Shown: piece after piece, positions 8,374 to 16,160 of the stretch
Layout of the letters: the number at the start of each line of letters is the position of its first letter
Numbering within the stretch: position 1 is the stretch's first letter
Origin: Desulfobacterales bacterium
GTDB taxonomy: Bacteria; Desulfobacterota; Desulfobacteria; Desulfobacterales; UBA11574
Assembly (NCBI GenBank): GCA_012974475.1
Contig: JAAXQD010000038.1
Location: forward strand, 1-31,248
Direction of reading: 5' to 3'
Length of the DNA stretch: 31,248 nucleotides
Program-made: the position numbers and the translations under genes
Notes under the pieces: generated by a model
The model's database searches: none
What the model saw: the letters and a program-made list of their open reading frames with translations, nothing else
What the model was told of the DNA's origin: nothing

Positions 8374-8829
8374 ATGAAAGCCTATCAACTTACAATACCG
8401 GCGGAAAACAAACCCTGCATCCTGGCTCAAGTTACGTCGATTCTTGCCCGGAAAAAGATCAATATTCGGTCGGCCACCATATCGTCTTTTGGCGATTCGG
8501 GGTTTATCAATCTGATTGTAGACAACCCCAAGCAGGGCGAAAAGGCCCTCCGTAAAGAAGGCATTGAGGTGGAGCTCAAAGAAATTATTACGGTGCTGAT
8601 CGATGACCGTCCGGGTGGACTTGATGATCTATTACAGGTCCTTTGCACGGAAGATGTCAACATTGAAAATGGCTATGGGTTTGTCATAGAAAGCCGAAAA
8701 CATGCAGTCTTTGTTTTGGATGTTACAGACGCAGCGCGGGCTGAAGATCTGATAAAAGCATCGGGCTTTAAAACCCTCACTCCCCAGGAGCTTTCCGAGA
8801 TCGAGCCGTTTCATTACGTGGGATATTAA
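8374..8829 (+). CDS. Tandem ACT-domain protein (COG4747-like)
   Basis: A 151-residue protein made of two ACT domains. The first begins MKAYQLTIPAENKPCILAQVTSIL and contains NIRSATI; the second begins around residue 72 with ITVLIDDRPGGLDDLLQVL. ACT domains bind small ligands, usually amino acids. Stand-alone tandem ACT proteins of this kind are often encoded next to phenylacetate-CoA ligase and indolepyruvate oxidoreductase genes, as here. I prefer the start at 8374 over the in-frame ATG at 8338 because homologues open with this MK-x-x-QL block. A near-consensus promoter lies upstream. The TAA stop (8827-8829) is inside the target duplication of MITE copy 1, so the element landed directly on this gene's end. 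Confidence 0.85.
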   Translation: MKAYQLTIPAENKPCILAQVTSILARKKINIRSATISSFGDSGFINLIVDNPKQGEKALRKEGIEVELKEIITVLIDDRPGGLDDLLQVLCTEDVNIENGYGFVIESRKHAVFVLDVTDAARAEDLIKASGFKTLTPQELSEIEPFHYVGY

Positions 8830-8831
8830 AC

Positions 8832-8973
8832 GAGACTTTTGCAAAACGTCCCCTTTTGCCCAATTCCTGCGTCTGACTCAAATTTTAATCCTCGAAATAC
8901 ATAATGTATGTCTGTGGTTAAAATTTTCGCCTTCCTTGGACTTGAACAAAATTGAACATTTTTCAAAGGTCTC
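8832..8973. mobile_element. MITE-like element, copy 1 (142 bp) with 5-bp target duplication
   Basis: The left end gagacttttgcaaaacgtcc and the reverse complement of the right end gagacctttgaaaaatgttc match at about 16 of 20 bases, so the element has terminal inverted repeats. It is flanked by the perfect 5-bp direct repeat taaac at 8827-8831 and 8974-8978, a target-site duplication. It has no coding capacity. It shares its ends and a core (cctcgaaata, cctgtggttaaaattttcgccttccttg in copy 2 form) with 24531-24732. It separates the ACT gene from the ior attenuator. Confidence 0.85.
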
Positions 8974-8978
8974 TAAAC

Positions 8979-9111
8979 GTCAACATACCTGATCCGGGCT
9001 TGCTCAGCCGGGTGGGATAAAGGGCGGTTTTGCCCATGGCGTCTTTCCCGCCATCCGCTCGTGGGGTCTGGATTACAGAGAACCGGCCGGAGAAGAAAAT
9101 AGGGAAAGCGC
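8979..9111. other. Intergenic stretch between MITE copy 1 and the ior promoter
   Basis: GC-richer than its surroundings. It holds short self-complementary pieces such as gggcggttttgccc (about 9026-9039). I see no ORF, promoter or repeat that I can support beyond these. Confidence 0.4.
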
Positions 9112-9138
9112 TTGACAAATGTATTTTACTTAGATACT
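9112..9138 (+). promoter_or_regulatory. Probable promoter of the ior-liv operon
   Basis: A perfect -35 box TTGACA is at 9112-9117. The best -10 candidate is GATACT at 9133-9138, which gives a short 15-base spacer; ATACTT or TACTTG one or two bases on give 16-17 but fit the consensus less well. Transcription would start near 9145, giving a leader of about 280 bases before iorA, the length expected for an attenuator. Confidence 0.5.
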
Positions 9139-9193
9139 TGGAGATATTCTTTTAAACCATTTTAACATTAAATTCATAGCCAAAGAGACGATC

Positions 9194-9235
9194 ATGAAAT
9201 TTAAACTGTGGTGCTGGTGGTGGCACCGATTATGA
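9194..9235 (+). CDS. Trp-rich leader peptide of the ior operon
   Basis: ATG 9194 to TGA 9233-9235 encodes 13 residues, MKFKLWCWWWHRL. Four of 13 codons are TGG (9209, 9215, 9218, 9221), and three are consecutive. Trp is the rarest amino acid, so this density is very unlikely by chance and is the hallmark of ribosome-mediated trp-type attenuation. A weak Shine-Dalgarno (agagacg) precedes the ATG. The ORF sits about 50 bases after the predicted transcription start and immediately before a series of competing hairpins ending in a terminator. The peptide itself probably has no function; what matters is ribosome stalling when charged tRNA-Trp is scarce. Confidence 0.88.
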   Translation: MKFKLWCWWWHRL

Positions 9236-9363
9236 AGTTTGCTCACCACCTTTGAACACATGATTAATTAATTTCAGAGCCGTGAGCGGCTTCTTCAGTC
9301 GGCGTTGAAGAGGTTCATGGCTCTTTTACTATAAGCCAGCACTTCTTCAAAAAGTACTGGCTT
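9209..9363 (+). promoter_or_regulatory. Trp attenuator with a relay of alternative hairpins
   Basis: Pairings read directly from the sequence. 1:2 is GGTGGTG (9216-9222, in the Trp codons) with CACCACC (9244-9250). 2:3 is GCTCAC (9241-9246) with GTGAGC (9282-9287). 3:4 is AGAGCCGTGA (9276-9285) with TCATGGCTCT (9315-9324), plus an inner TCTTCA/TGAAGA (9292-9297/9306-9311). 4:5 is TTGAAGAGGT (9305-9314) with ACTTCTTCAA (9341-9350), ten pairs with one G-U. 5:6 is the terminator at 9333-9367. A ribosome stalled at Trp codons would free segment 2, giving 2:3, then 4:5, and read-through. A ribosome reaching the stop codon would cover 2, giving 3:4 and 5:6, and termination. The order of events is inferred. 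Confidence 0.75.
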
Positions 9364-9367
9364 TTTT
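9333..9367 (+). terminator. Intrinsic terminator of the ior attenuator
   Basis: AAGCCAG (9333-9339) pairs with CTGGCTT (9357-9363). After one C/A mismatch, ACTT (9341-9344) pairs with AAGT (9352-9355). The hairpin is followed directly by TTTTTT (9362-9367). It lies about 58 bases before the iorA start and inside no gene, so it can only act on the leader transcript. Confidence 0.85.
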
Positions 9368-9424
9368 GTTCCATATAATCATACCAGAGGCGGGAATAGG
9401 GCCGCCCCGTTATAGAGGAAGTAA

Positions 9425-11263
9425 GTGATCAAACGAAAATTAATGCTGGGGAACGAGGCAATTGCGCTGGGTCTGATGGAAAACGGCTGCACAATGGCAA
9501 CATCATATCCAGGGACTCCGGCTTCCGAGATTCTCGCTTCATTTGCTGCTTTGCAAAAAGAAGAATCGATGCCGAGGCACGTCCAGTGGGCGGTTAACGA
9601 GAAGGTCGCTTTTGAAATTGCCTATGCAGGAAGTATGTCCGGACTACGCACCGCCGTCAGCATGAAACAGGTTGGACTGAATGTGGCATCCGATTCTCTG
9701 ATGAGCGCGGCATACCTTGGCGTAACCGGTGGATTCGTGGTGATCAGCGCGGATGATCCGGGACCCCATTCTTCTCAGACCGAGCAGGACAGCAGGCTCA
9801 TGGCCATGATGGCAAAGATCCCGGTGCTCGACCCGGATTCCCCCATGCAGGCAAGAGAGATGGTTGCCACAGCCTTCGAACTCTCCGAGACTTTTGAGAT
9901 ACCCGTGATGCTGCGTCCCACCACAAGAGTCTGTCATGCCAGACAGGATATTCAACCGGGAAATATCCAGTGGCATCCAAGGGAAATAGATTTCCAAAAA
10001 GACCCTGCCCGGTGGGCGGCGACACCTAAATTTCGATTTCATCTGCATCAAGCGCTGGAGAAAAAGCTCGACGCCATTGCCAGCTACCCGAAAACAGCAC
10101 CGGTCAGGCTCAATGTCGGGGCAGATGCTTCAAAAGCGGTGATCGTATCCGGTGTGGCAGCAGGCCATGCCAAAGAAATCATGAAAGATCTAAATCTATG
10201 GGACCGCATCCCCATGTACCAGGTACTTCAGCCGTTCCCTTTGCATGGAGATTTCGTATCTCACATGATCGACACCTATGATGAGATTCTGGTGGTCGAA
10301 GAGACAACCGGGATCATTGAGATGCAGCTGGCGGATCGTCATCGCATCAAAGGGAAACTGACCCGTTCGGTCCCCAGGGTCGGAGAACTTCTCCCTGAGA
10401 CCGTCGAAAAAATCATCAGCGAGTTTGCCGGTGTGGACCCCGTGGAAATCGATGGTGCGTCGGACCCCGGCGTCCGCCCGACACTCTGTGCAGGCTGCCC
10501 CCACCGGGCGGCGTTTTTTGCCATTAAAAAGGCGGCGCCAAAAGGGATATATCCCAGCGATATCGGATGCTACACCCTTGGGCTAAACCTTGGCGCGGTG
10601 GACACCGTCCTTTGCATGGGGGCTGCTGTCAGCCAGGCGGCGGGCTTTTACCATGCGTTCAAGAATGAAAAAAAACCGCCGGACATTGTGGCGACCATCG
10701 GGGATTCGACGTTTTTTCATGCCGGCGTCCCGGCCCTTATCGATGCGGTGGTTCAGAAGGTTTCTTTTGTACTCGTAATTCTTGACAACCGAACCACAGC
10801 AATGACCGGAAACCAGCCGACACCGGCCGTGGGTATGGGGGCCGTTGGAGAGTCCCTCAATTCTGTTGAGATTGAGGCACTGGTCGAAGGATGCGGCGTT
10901 AAATTTTGCCGCGTCGAAGACCCTTACAACCTGAACGAATTTATATCCCTGCTTAAAGATGCGGTAAAATACAGCAGAGAACACGGACCGGCGGTGGTTA
11001 TTTCGAGGCATCCCTGTCTTATTGACCGGCTCAGAAAAGAAAAACCGGCGCATCAGCCGGTCAAGGTCGAAGTTTCAGATGAATGCGACGGCTGCGGCTT
11101 TTGCGTCGATCATTTTGAATGTCCGGCGCTGGTTTTAAATGAAGCGGCGGACCAGGTAGATATCGACCCCATCTTGTGCAATGGGTGCGGCGTATGCATT
11201 TGTGTTTGTCCAAAAAATTCTATCAAGGAAAAGGGGAAAGATCATTCCGAAAACACGAAATAG
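9425..11263 (+). CDS. iorA: Indolepyruvate:ferredoxin oxidoreductase, alpha subunit
   Basis: A 612-residue subunit of the TPP- and iron-sulfur-dependent enzyme that interconverts arylpyruvates (indole-, phenyl-, hydroxyphenylpyruvate) with arylacetyl-CoA, CO2 and reduced ferredoxin. The N-terminus has the family block MLGNEAIALGLMENGC and SYPGTPASEI. The TPP-binding domain shows GDSTFFHAG near residue 425 and LDNRTTAMTGNQPTP after it. The C-terminus holds two ferredoxin-type cluster motifs: CDGCGFCVDHFECP near 553 and CNGCGVCICVCP near 585. The start is GTG at 9425 with gaggaag just upstream. It is the first structural gene after the Trp attenuator. Known IORs run in either direction depending on the organism, and the attenuator argues for the reductive one here. 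Confidence 0.95.
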   Translation: MIKRKLMLGNEAIALGLMENGCTMATSYPGTPASEILASFAALQKEESMPRHVQWAVNEKVAFEIAYAGSMSGLRTAVSMKQVGLNVASDSLMSAAYLGVTGGFVVISADDPGPHSSQTEQDSRLMAMMAKIPVLDPDSPMQAREMVATAFELSETFEIPVMLRPTTRVCHARQDIQPGNIQWHPREIDFQKDPARWAATPKFRFHLHQALEKKLDAIASYPKTAPVRLNVGADASKAVIVSGVAAGHAKEIMKDLNLWDRIPMYQVLQPFPLHGDFVSHMIDTYDEILVVEETTGIIEMQLADRHRIKGKLTRSVPRVGELLPETVEKIISEFAGVDPVEIDGASDPGVRPTLCAGCPHRAAFFAIKKAAPKGIYPSDIGCYTLGLNLGAVDTVLCMGAAVSQAAGFYHAFKNEKKPPDIVATIGDSTFFHAGVPALIDAVVQKVSFVLVILDNRTTAMTGNQPTPAVGMGAVGESLNSVEIEALVEGCGVKFCRVEDPYNLNEFISLLKDAVKYSREHGPAVVISRHPCLIDRLRKEKPAHQPVKVEVSDECDGCGFCVDHFECPALVLNEAADQVDIDPILCNGCGVCICVCPKNSIKEKGKDHSENTK

Positions 11264-11367
11264 GGTTTCGATATCATCGTAAAATCGGATCGATCTTTTA
11301 TCCTTATTAAAATACGTTAGTTTATAAATAGACCAAGTTGAGAAAAATCGGAAATATGATCGGATCC

Positions 11368-11931
11368 ATGAAACAGCAGATTGTTATCAGCGGCGTGGGG
11401 GGCCAGGGCGTCCTTTTTGTCACGCGTCTTCTGGCAGAGGCGGCAATTATGAGGGGATTTTCAGTTTTCACCTCGGAAACCCACGGCATGGCCCAGCGGG
11501 GCGGAACGGTTTTATCACATCTTAAAGTGGGTAACTTCTCCAGCCCCTTGATACGACCCGCCAATGCGGACGGTCTGCTGGCTTTAAAAGCGGGCGGTTT
11601 AAGCCAGCACGGTTTTTATCTGAAGCCCGATGCTTGGGCTGCCGTGAACCGTCGAGAAGCTGTTGTTCAGGATTCTGAATCGCCGGTGTTTGCTGTGGAT
11701 GCGGATGGACTGGCACAGCGTATTCATCAGCCGAAGTCCGTTAACTTGATCCTGCTGGGTTTTACCGTTGGCGTTGTTTCAAAGGCGTTGGAAAACCGTT
11801 TGTTCTGCTCCTTTGAGGATCTAAAAGCGGTTCTGGAAAAGCAGCTGGCAGGTAAAAAGAAAATGCTGGGCGATGCCATAACGGCGCTCGAAACAGGATT
11901 TAATGAATTTGAAAGGCTCAATTTAGGTTGA
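11368..11931 (+). CDS. iorB: Indolepyruvate:ferredoxin oxidoreductase, beta subunit
   Basis: A 187-residue gamma-domain-type subunit (2-oxoacid oxidoreductase gamma family) that binds coenzyme A and partners IorA. The opening MKQQIVISGVGGQGVLFVTRLLAEAA and the segment SETHGMAQRGGTVLSHLKVG are diagnostic. I chose ATG 11368 because IorB proteins begin with this block. In-frame starts at 11356 (ATG) and 11338 (TTG) would add 4 or 10 residues. It follows iorA by about 100 bases and precedes paaK by 20 bases, so all are probably one transcript. Confidence 0.93.
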   Translation: MKQQIVISGVGGQGVLFVTRLLAEAAIMRGFSVFTSETHGMAQRGGTVLSHLKVGNFSSPLIRPANADGLLALKAGGLSQHGFYLKPDAWAAVNRREAVVQDSESPVFAVDADGLAQRIHQPKSVNLILLGFTVGVVSKALENRLFCSFEDLKAVLEKQLAGKKKMLGDAITALETGFNEFERLNLG

Positions 11932-11951
11932 TGTAACATTAGGAGCTTATC

Positions 11952-13253
11952 ATGAGTTTTATCCCTAAAGATTTAACTGAAGACAAATTAAAAAAGATCC
12001 AGCTCGAAGGCCTTAAATGGACCGTGGGCCACGTGTATAACAATTCACCCTTTTACCGTAAAAAACTGGACAACGCAGGCATTAAACCCGAAGATATCCG
12101 CTCTCTCGATGATATCCAACACCTGCCCCTTACCGATAAAGATGATTTGCAGAAAGAGTACCCTTTTCCTTTGCGTTCCGTTCCATTTGAGGACATCGTT
12201 CGGATTCATGCCTCTTCGGGGACGACGGGGAAGCGAAAGGTGCTCTGCTACACACAAAAAGATGTTGATGTGTGGGCCGATATTTTTGCCCGGTGTTATG
12301 AAACAGCGGGTTTAACCCGCAAAGACCGGGTTCAAATCGCCGTGGGATACGGCTTGTGGACCGCCGGCGTCGGATTTCAGGCCGGCTGTGGAAGATTCGG
12401 TGCCATGGCCGTGGCCCTGCGTCCGGCCAATGCGGATATGCACTGTGAAATGTTGGTGGATATGGAGACGACCGTTTTCTGTTCCACTGCATCCATGGCA
12501 TTGCTCATGGCAGAGGAGATTCATAAACGTGACCTCTTGTCCAAAATAAAGGTCAAAAAGATTATCCTGGGGGCGGAACGCCACAGTGATGCCATGAGAG
12601 CGCGCATAAAAGAACTGATGGGGGTGGACCATGTTTTTGATATTTATGGATTGACGGAACTTTACGGCCCGGGAACGGGGCTCGATTGCCATCTTCACAA
12701 TGGCATCCATTACTGGGCCGACCATTTTATTTTTGAAATTCTCGATCCGGTTTCATTAAAGCCGGTTTCCGCCGGCCAACAGGGCGAGCTTGTGGTAACG
12801 ACTTTACGCAAAGAGGGCAGCCCGTTGATTCGCTACCGCACCTATGACGTTACCCGCATTATGGATGGGGCGTGTCCCTGCGGTTCATCGTTTCCCATGC
12901 ATGACCGGATCCTCGGCCGTACGGATGATATGTTCATCTACAAGGCTGTCAATATCTATCCGAGCCAGATCGATCATGTTTTGAGCCGCCTTGACGGAAT
13001 CGGCAGTGAATTCCAGATATATCTCAAACAGCGTGAAAGCGGACGGGATATGATGCTTATTAAGGTGGAACGGGAAGCAGGGGCGAAAAATGCAGATGAT
13101 GACCCATTGGCCGAACAAGTGGCAACAGAGATCCGGCGCAAAATCCTGGTAAGGTGTCAGGTGGAGATCGTCGATTATGGATCCCTGCCGCGGACAGAGC
13201 GAAAAAGCCGGCGGGTCTTTGATCAAAGAAATAACGATACAGCCGCTGTTTAA
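11952..13253 (+). CDS. paaK: Phenylacetate (aryl-acid)-CoA ligase
   Basis: A 433-residue AMP-forming ligase of the PaaK type, which activates arylacetates with ATP and CoA. The phosphate-binding motif HASSGTTGKRKVLCYT lies near residues 76-91, YGLTELYGPG near 233, the hinge region YRTYDVTRI near 296, and the C-terminal domain begins around GRTDDMFIYKAVNIYP. Normal family length. aggagc at 11941-11946 is its ribosome binding site. Together with IorAB the gene allows arylacetate to become arylacetyl-CoA and then, if IOR runs reductively, arylpyruvate. In the opposite direction the ligase would salvage the free acid released from arylacetyl-CoA. Substrate range (phenyl- versus indoleacetate) is not readable from sequence. 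Confidence 0.92.
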   Translation: MSFIPKDLTEDKLKKIQLEGLKWTVGHVYNNSPFYRKKLDNAGIKPEDIRSLDDIQHLPLTDKDDLQKEYPFPLRSVPFEDIVRIHASSGTTGKRKVLCYTQKDVDVWADIFARCYETAGLTRKDRVQIAVGYGLWTAGVGFQAGCGRFGAMAVALRPANADMHCEMLVDMETTVFCSTASMALLMAEEIHKRDLLSKIKVKKIILGAERHSDAMRARIKELMGVDHVFDIYGLTELYGPGTGLDCHLHNGIHYWADHFIFEILDPVSLKPVSAGQQGELVVTTLRKEGSPLIRYRTYDVTRIMDGACPCGSSFPMHDRILGRTDDMFIYKAVNIYPSQIDHVLSRLDGIGSEFQIYLKQRESGRDMMLIKVEREAGAKNADDDPLAEQVATEIRRKILVRCQVEIVDYGSLPRTERKSRRVFDQRNNDTAAV

Positions 13254-13333
13254 CGCGACTTTTTTTGAATAACCCGGATTAGACGTAAAACTTTTAAATG
13301 ATCCGCGCACGGGATTGGGGAGCATTGTTTGTT

Positions 13334-14107
13334 GTGAGTCGTCCCAATTACATCCTTGAAATAAAAAGCATTTCTAAAAATTTTGGGGGACTTCAGGCGG
13401 TCACCCGGCTATCCTTCAAGGTCGAGGAAGGCTTGATCTTTTCTATTATTGGTCCAAACGGTGCTGGAAAAACCACAGCGATTAATCTGATTACAGGCAT
13501 ATATCCGCCAACATCCGGTGAAATCTTATTTGAGGGCCAGAAACTGTCTAGAAAAAAATCATATCAGGTGGCCCGTATGGGAATCGGTAGAACTTTCCAG
13601 AATATACAAGTCTTCCAGAATATGTCCGTTCGAGAAAATGTCATGGTGGGCCTTCATACCCAGAGCGATTCCGGATTTTTAAGGTGCCTTATGCATACGC
13701 CCGTGGTGTGGAAAGAAGAGAAGATTATTCGGCAAAAAGCGGATGTCGTCTTAAAATTTTTTGACCTTGATTCCAAGGCGGATATGCTCGTCGGCGGTCT
13801 TCCCTATGGAGTTCAAAAACGGGTGGAGATTGCTCGGGCACTGGCGATGGAACCCAAACTTCTTTTTCTCGACGAACCGGTGGCCGGACTTAATCTGCAG
13901 GAAACCGAAGAGATGGCGCGCACGATTCTCAAAATCAGGGACAAGGGGATAACCGTAATGCTGGTGGAACACGATATGAATTTGATTATGGGCATTTCCA
14001 ATAGGATTACCGTTTTGAATTATGGGGAAAAAATTGCCGAAGGAAGCGCCAAAGAGATACAGAACAACCCCAAAGTCATAGACGCCTATCTGGGAAAGGA
14101 ATTGTAA
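13334..14107 (+). CDS. livG: Branched-chain/aromatic amino acid ABC transporter ATPase LivG
   Basis: ATPase of a Liv-type (HAAT) uptake system. Walker A is GPNGAGKTT, and the signature is the LivG variant LPYGVQKRVEIARAL in place of LSGGQ. Walker B is LLFLDEPVAGL, followed by the switch His in VEHDMNLIMG. The frame is open back to ATG 13298. I prefer GTG 13334 (protein start SRPNYILEIKSISKNFGGL), with gggg-ag at 13317-13322 upstream, because family members begin near this beta strand; ATG 13298 remains possible. It is followed after six bases by livF. Substrate of the system is unknown; the operon suggests aromatic amino acids or aryl acids. Confidence 0.92.
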   Translation: MSRPNYILEIKSISKNFGGLQAVTRLSFKVEEGLIFSIIGPNGAGKTTAINLITGIYPPTSGEILFEGQKLSRKKSYQVARMGIGRTFQNIQVFQNMSVRENVMVGLHTQSDSGFLRCLMHTPVVWKEEKIIRQKADVVLKFFDLDSKADMLVGGLPYGVQKRVEIARALAMEPKLLFLDEPVAGLNLQETEEMARTILKIRDKGITVMLVEHDMNLIMGISNRITVLNYGEKIAEGSAKEIQNNPKVIDAYLGKEL

Positions 14108-14113
14108 AGAACC

Positions 14114-14833
14114 GTGCTTGTAATAGACGGCATAAGTGCCTACTATGGCGGTGTTCGAGCCCTCGATAAGATTTCTCTTGTACAGGAGGAAGGAGAAATT
14201 TTGGCGCTAATCGGTGGAAACGGCGCCGGCAAGACGACACTTTTAAACCTTATCTCCGGCATTGTCAAGCCTACCCATGGAACGATAATGTTTAAAGGAG
14301 AAGATATCGTATCTTTTTCCCCTGAAAAGATCGTTGAGTTGGGTATTATCCAAGTTCCGGAAGGCAGACATCTTTTCGGGCCGTTAACGGTCCAGGAGAA
14401 TCTTGAGATAGGGGCTTATCGGCGGCGAAGGCGGCAAAACAAGAAAAAAATATCCGACGATTTTGAGCATATATTACAGCTTTTTCCTGTTCTCGGGAAA
14501 CGGCTTAAACAACGAGCCGAAACACTTAGCGGTGGAGAACAGCAGATGTTGGCCATCGGCAGGGGGTTGATGGGGAGACCGCTTCTTTTGCTTCTAGATG
14601 AACCATCCTTAGGTCTTGCGCCGCTTGTGATGCAAGAAATTATCTCTATTATTGGAAGACTTAGACAGGAGGGAACCACGATTCTTTTGGTCGAGCAGAA
14701 TGCAAGAGCGGCGCTCAAGATCGCTGATCGCGGTTATGTATTGGAAGCCGGAAAAATGCGGCTTCAGGGAAGCGCAACGGATCTTCTTGAGAATGTGGAA
14801 TTAAAAAAGGCATATCTGGGAAACAGGTCATAA
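14114..14833 (+). CDS. livF: ABC transporter ATPase LivF
   Basis: A 239-residue second ATPase of the Liv system, acting with LivG under the membrane permeases. Walker A is GGNGAGKTT, the signature is LSGGEQQMLAIGRGL, Walker B is LLLLDEPSLGLAP, and the switch His is replaced by Gln in VEQNARAAL, which is usual for LivF. Start is GTG 14114. The basic stretch RRRRRQNKKK around residue 98 is more extreme than in most homologues. The 74 bases to livK include a long aggaggggggg purine run. Confidence 0.93.
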   Translation: MLVIDGISAYYGGVRALDKISLVQEEGEILALIGGNGAGKTTLLNLISGIVKPTHGTIMFKGEDIVSFSPEKIVELGIIQVPEGRHLFGPLTVQENLEIGAYRRRRRQNKKKISDDFEHILQLFPVLGKRLKQRAETLSGGEQQMLAIGRGLMGRPLLLLLDEPSLGLAPLVMQEIISIIGRLRQEGTTILLVEQNARAALKIADRGYVLEAGKMRLQGSATDLLENVELKKAYLGNRS

Positions 14834-14907
14834 AAAGGAGGGGGGGTGAAAAGAAATATCTATTAATGCCGGAAAAGTGTATACGAAAATGAATCGGGAG
14901 GAAAAAA

Positions 14908-16083
14908 ATGAACAGAAGATTATTGACACTCGTTGTAATGGTTATCGCAGTCAGTTTTATGGTAGGATCATCACTCTGCTATAGTGCCGAGCCTATTAAA
15001 ATTGCAGGAATTTTTGCGCTGACCGGCCGTGCTGCTCATATTGGAACAGCGCAGAAGGATGCCGTATTGCTTGCTATCGATGAGACAAATCAACAGGGAG
15101 GCATCAACGGCCGCATGCTGGAAATGGTTATGGCAGACACGGAAAGCAACCCCACCAAGGCGGTTATGGCCTTGAAAAAAATTCTGGAATCCCAAGACGT
15201 GGTGGCGATTATCGGACCGACACTGACTGGAACGGCCATGGCCATGAGGGGTTTCATTGAAAAGGAAAAGATTCCCACCTTCATGCATTCAGGGGGGGAC
15301 GTTATTTTAAAGGCGCCGCTCGACAAAAAAAATCCAAACTCGATGCCGAAATGGACGTTTAAATCACCGTATAAAGCGGCAGATGCAATGGGCAAGATCT
15401 GCCAGTATATGAACCAGCATGGCATCAAAAAAATAGGATTTATCTATTCCAACGAAGGGTTCGGAAAAGACGGGGTCAGAAACGTAAAGGTCCAGGCACC
15501 GAAGTACGGCGTAGAGATTGTTGCCCAAGAGGCCTTTCAGCCCAAAGACATTGATATGACCGCACAATTGACCCGTATAAACGCCAAGGGTGTTGATGCA
15601 ATCATTGCCTGGACAGTGGGTCCAGCCATGGGAATCATCGCCAAAAATATCAAACAGTTGGGTATTAAGGCGCCTCTGTTTGAATGCCACGGCGCCGGAG
15701 ATCCTATCTTTTGGAAGGTTGCCGGAGAGTCCGGTGAGGGGGTGATGATGCCTTCTACCAAAATTGTAGTGGCTGATCAACTTCCCGACAGCGACATCCA
15801 GAAAAAGATGATTTTAGACTATGTGAAGGCGTATCGGGCAAAATTCAATCGAGAGCCCGGCACCATGGTTGCCTATGGCGCGGACGCGGCGTTCATTACT
15901 GTGAATGCTATTAAAAAGGTTGGGCCCGACAGGGCCAAAATCCGGGATGCAATTGAGAATACAACGGGTTATGTGGGTATCAGCGGCATCTACAATATCA
16001 GCCCACAGGATCATAACGGGCTGTCCATGGACGACATCGTCATGATCAAAGCCACCAAAGGGGGCTGGAAACTGCTTGATTAG
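14908..16083 (+). CDS. livK: ABC transporter substrate-binding protein LivK
   Basis: A 391-residue periplasmic binding protein (PBP type I, Leu/Ile/Val-binding family). The first 27 residues form a signal peptide: MNRR, a hydrophobic core LLTLVVMVIAVSFMVGSSL, then CYSA before EPIKIAG. The mature part shows GIFALTGRAAHIG, AIIGPTLTG, and FIYSNEGFGKDGV, all typical of the family. It decides which ligand the transporter takes up. Given iorAB and paaK in the same operon, aromatic amino acids or arylacetates are the likely ligands, but binding residues for these cannot be assigned by eye. gggagg at 14895-14900 is its ribosome binding site. Confidence 0.93.
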   Translation: MNRRLLTLVVMVIAVSFMVGSSLCYSAEPIKIAGIFALTGRAAHIGTAQKDAVLLAIDETNQQGGINGRMLEMVMADTESNPTKAVMALKKILESQDVVAIIGPTLTGTAMAMRGFIEKEKIPTFMHSGGDVILKAPLDKKNPNSMPKWTFKSPYKAADAMGKICQYMNQHGIKKIGFIYSNEGFGKDGVRNVKVQAPKYGVEIVAQEAFQPKDIDMTAQLTRINAKGVDAIIAWTVGPAMGIIAKNIKQLGIKAPLFECHGAGDPIFWKVAGESGEGVMMPSTKIVVADQLPDSDIQKKMILDYVKAYRAKFNREPGTMVAYGADAAFITVNAIKKVGPDRAKIRDAIENTTGYVGISGIYNISPQDHNGLSMDDIVMIKATKGGWKLLD

Positions 16084-16110
16084 AAGATCAGCCCAATTAT
16101 GCTCACTCTT

Positions 16111-16141
16111 CCCTCCCTTAACCGTTACGATGAAGGGAGGG
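16111..16141 (+). other. Hairpin between livK and livH
   Basis: CCCTCCCTT (16111-16119) and AAGGGAGGG (16133-16141) form a perfect 9-bp stem. No T-run follows on the plus strand. Such a hairpin after the binding-protein gene commonly protects the upstream mRNA from 3' exonucleases, so that more binding protein than permease is made. It lies just before the livH start. Confidence 0.6.
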
Positions 16142-16160
16142 GAGGGAAAAAAATGACCTT

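Noticed and set aside
9100..9200. TrpR operator near the ior promoter
   Set aside because: No symmetric sequence like the known trp operator is visible; control appears to be by attenuation only.
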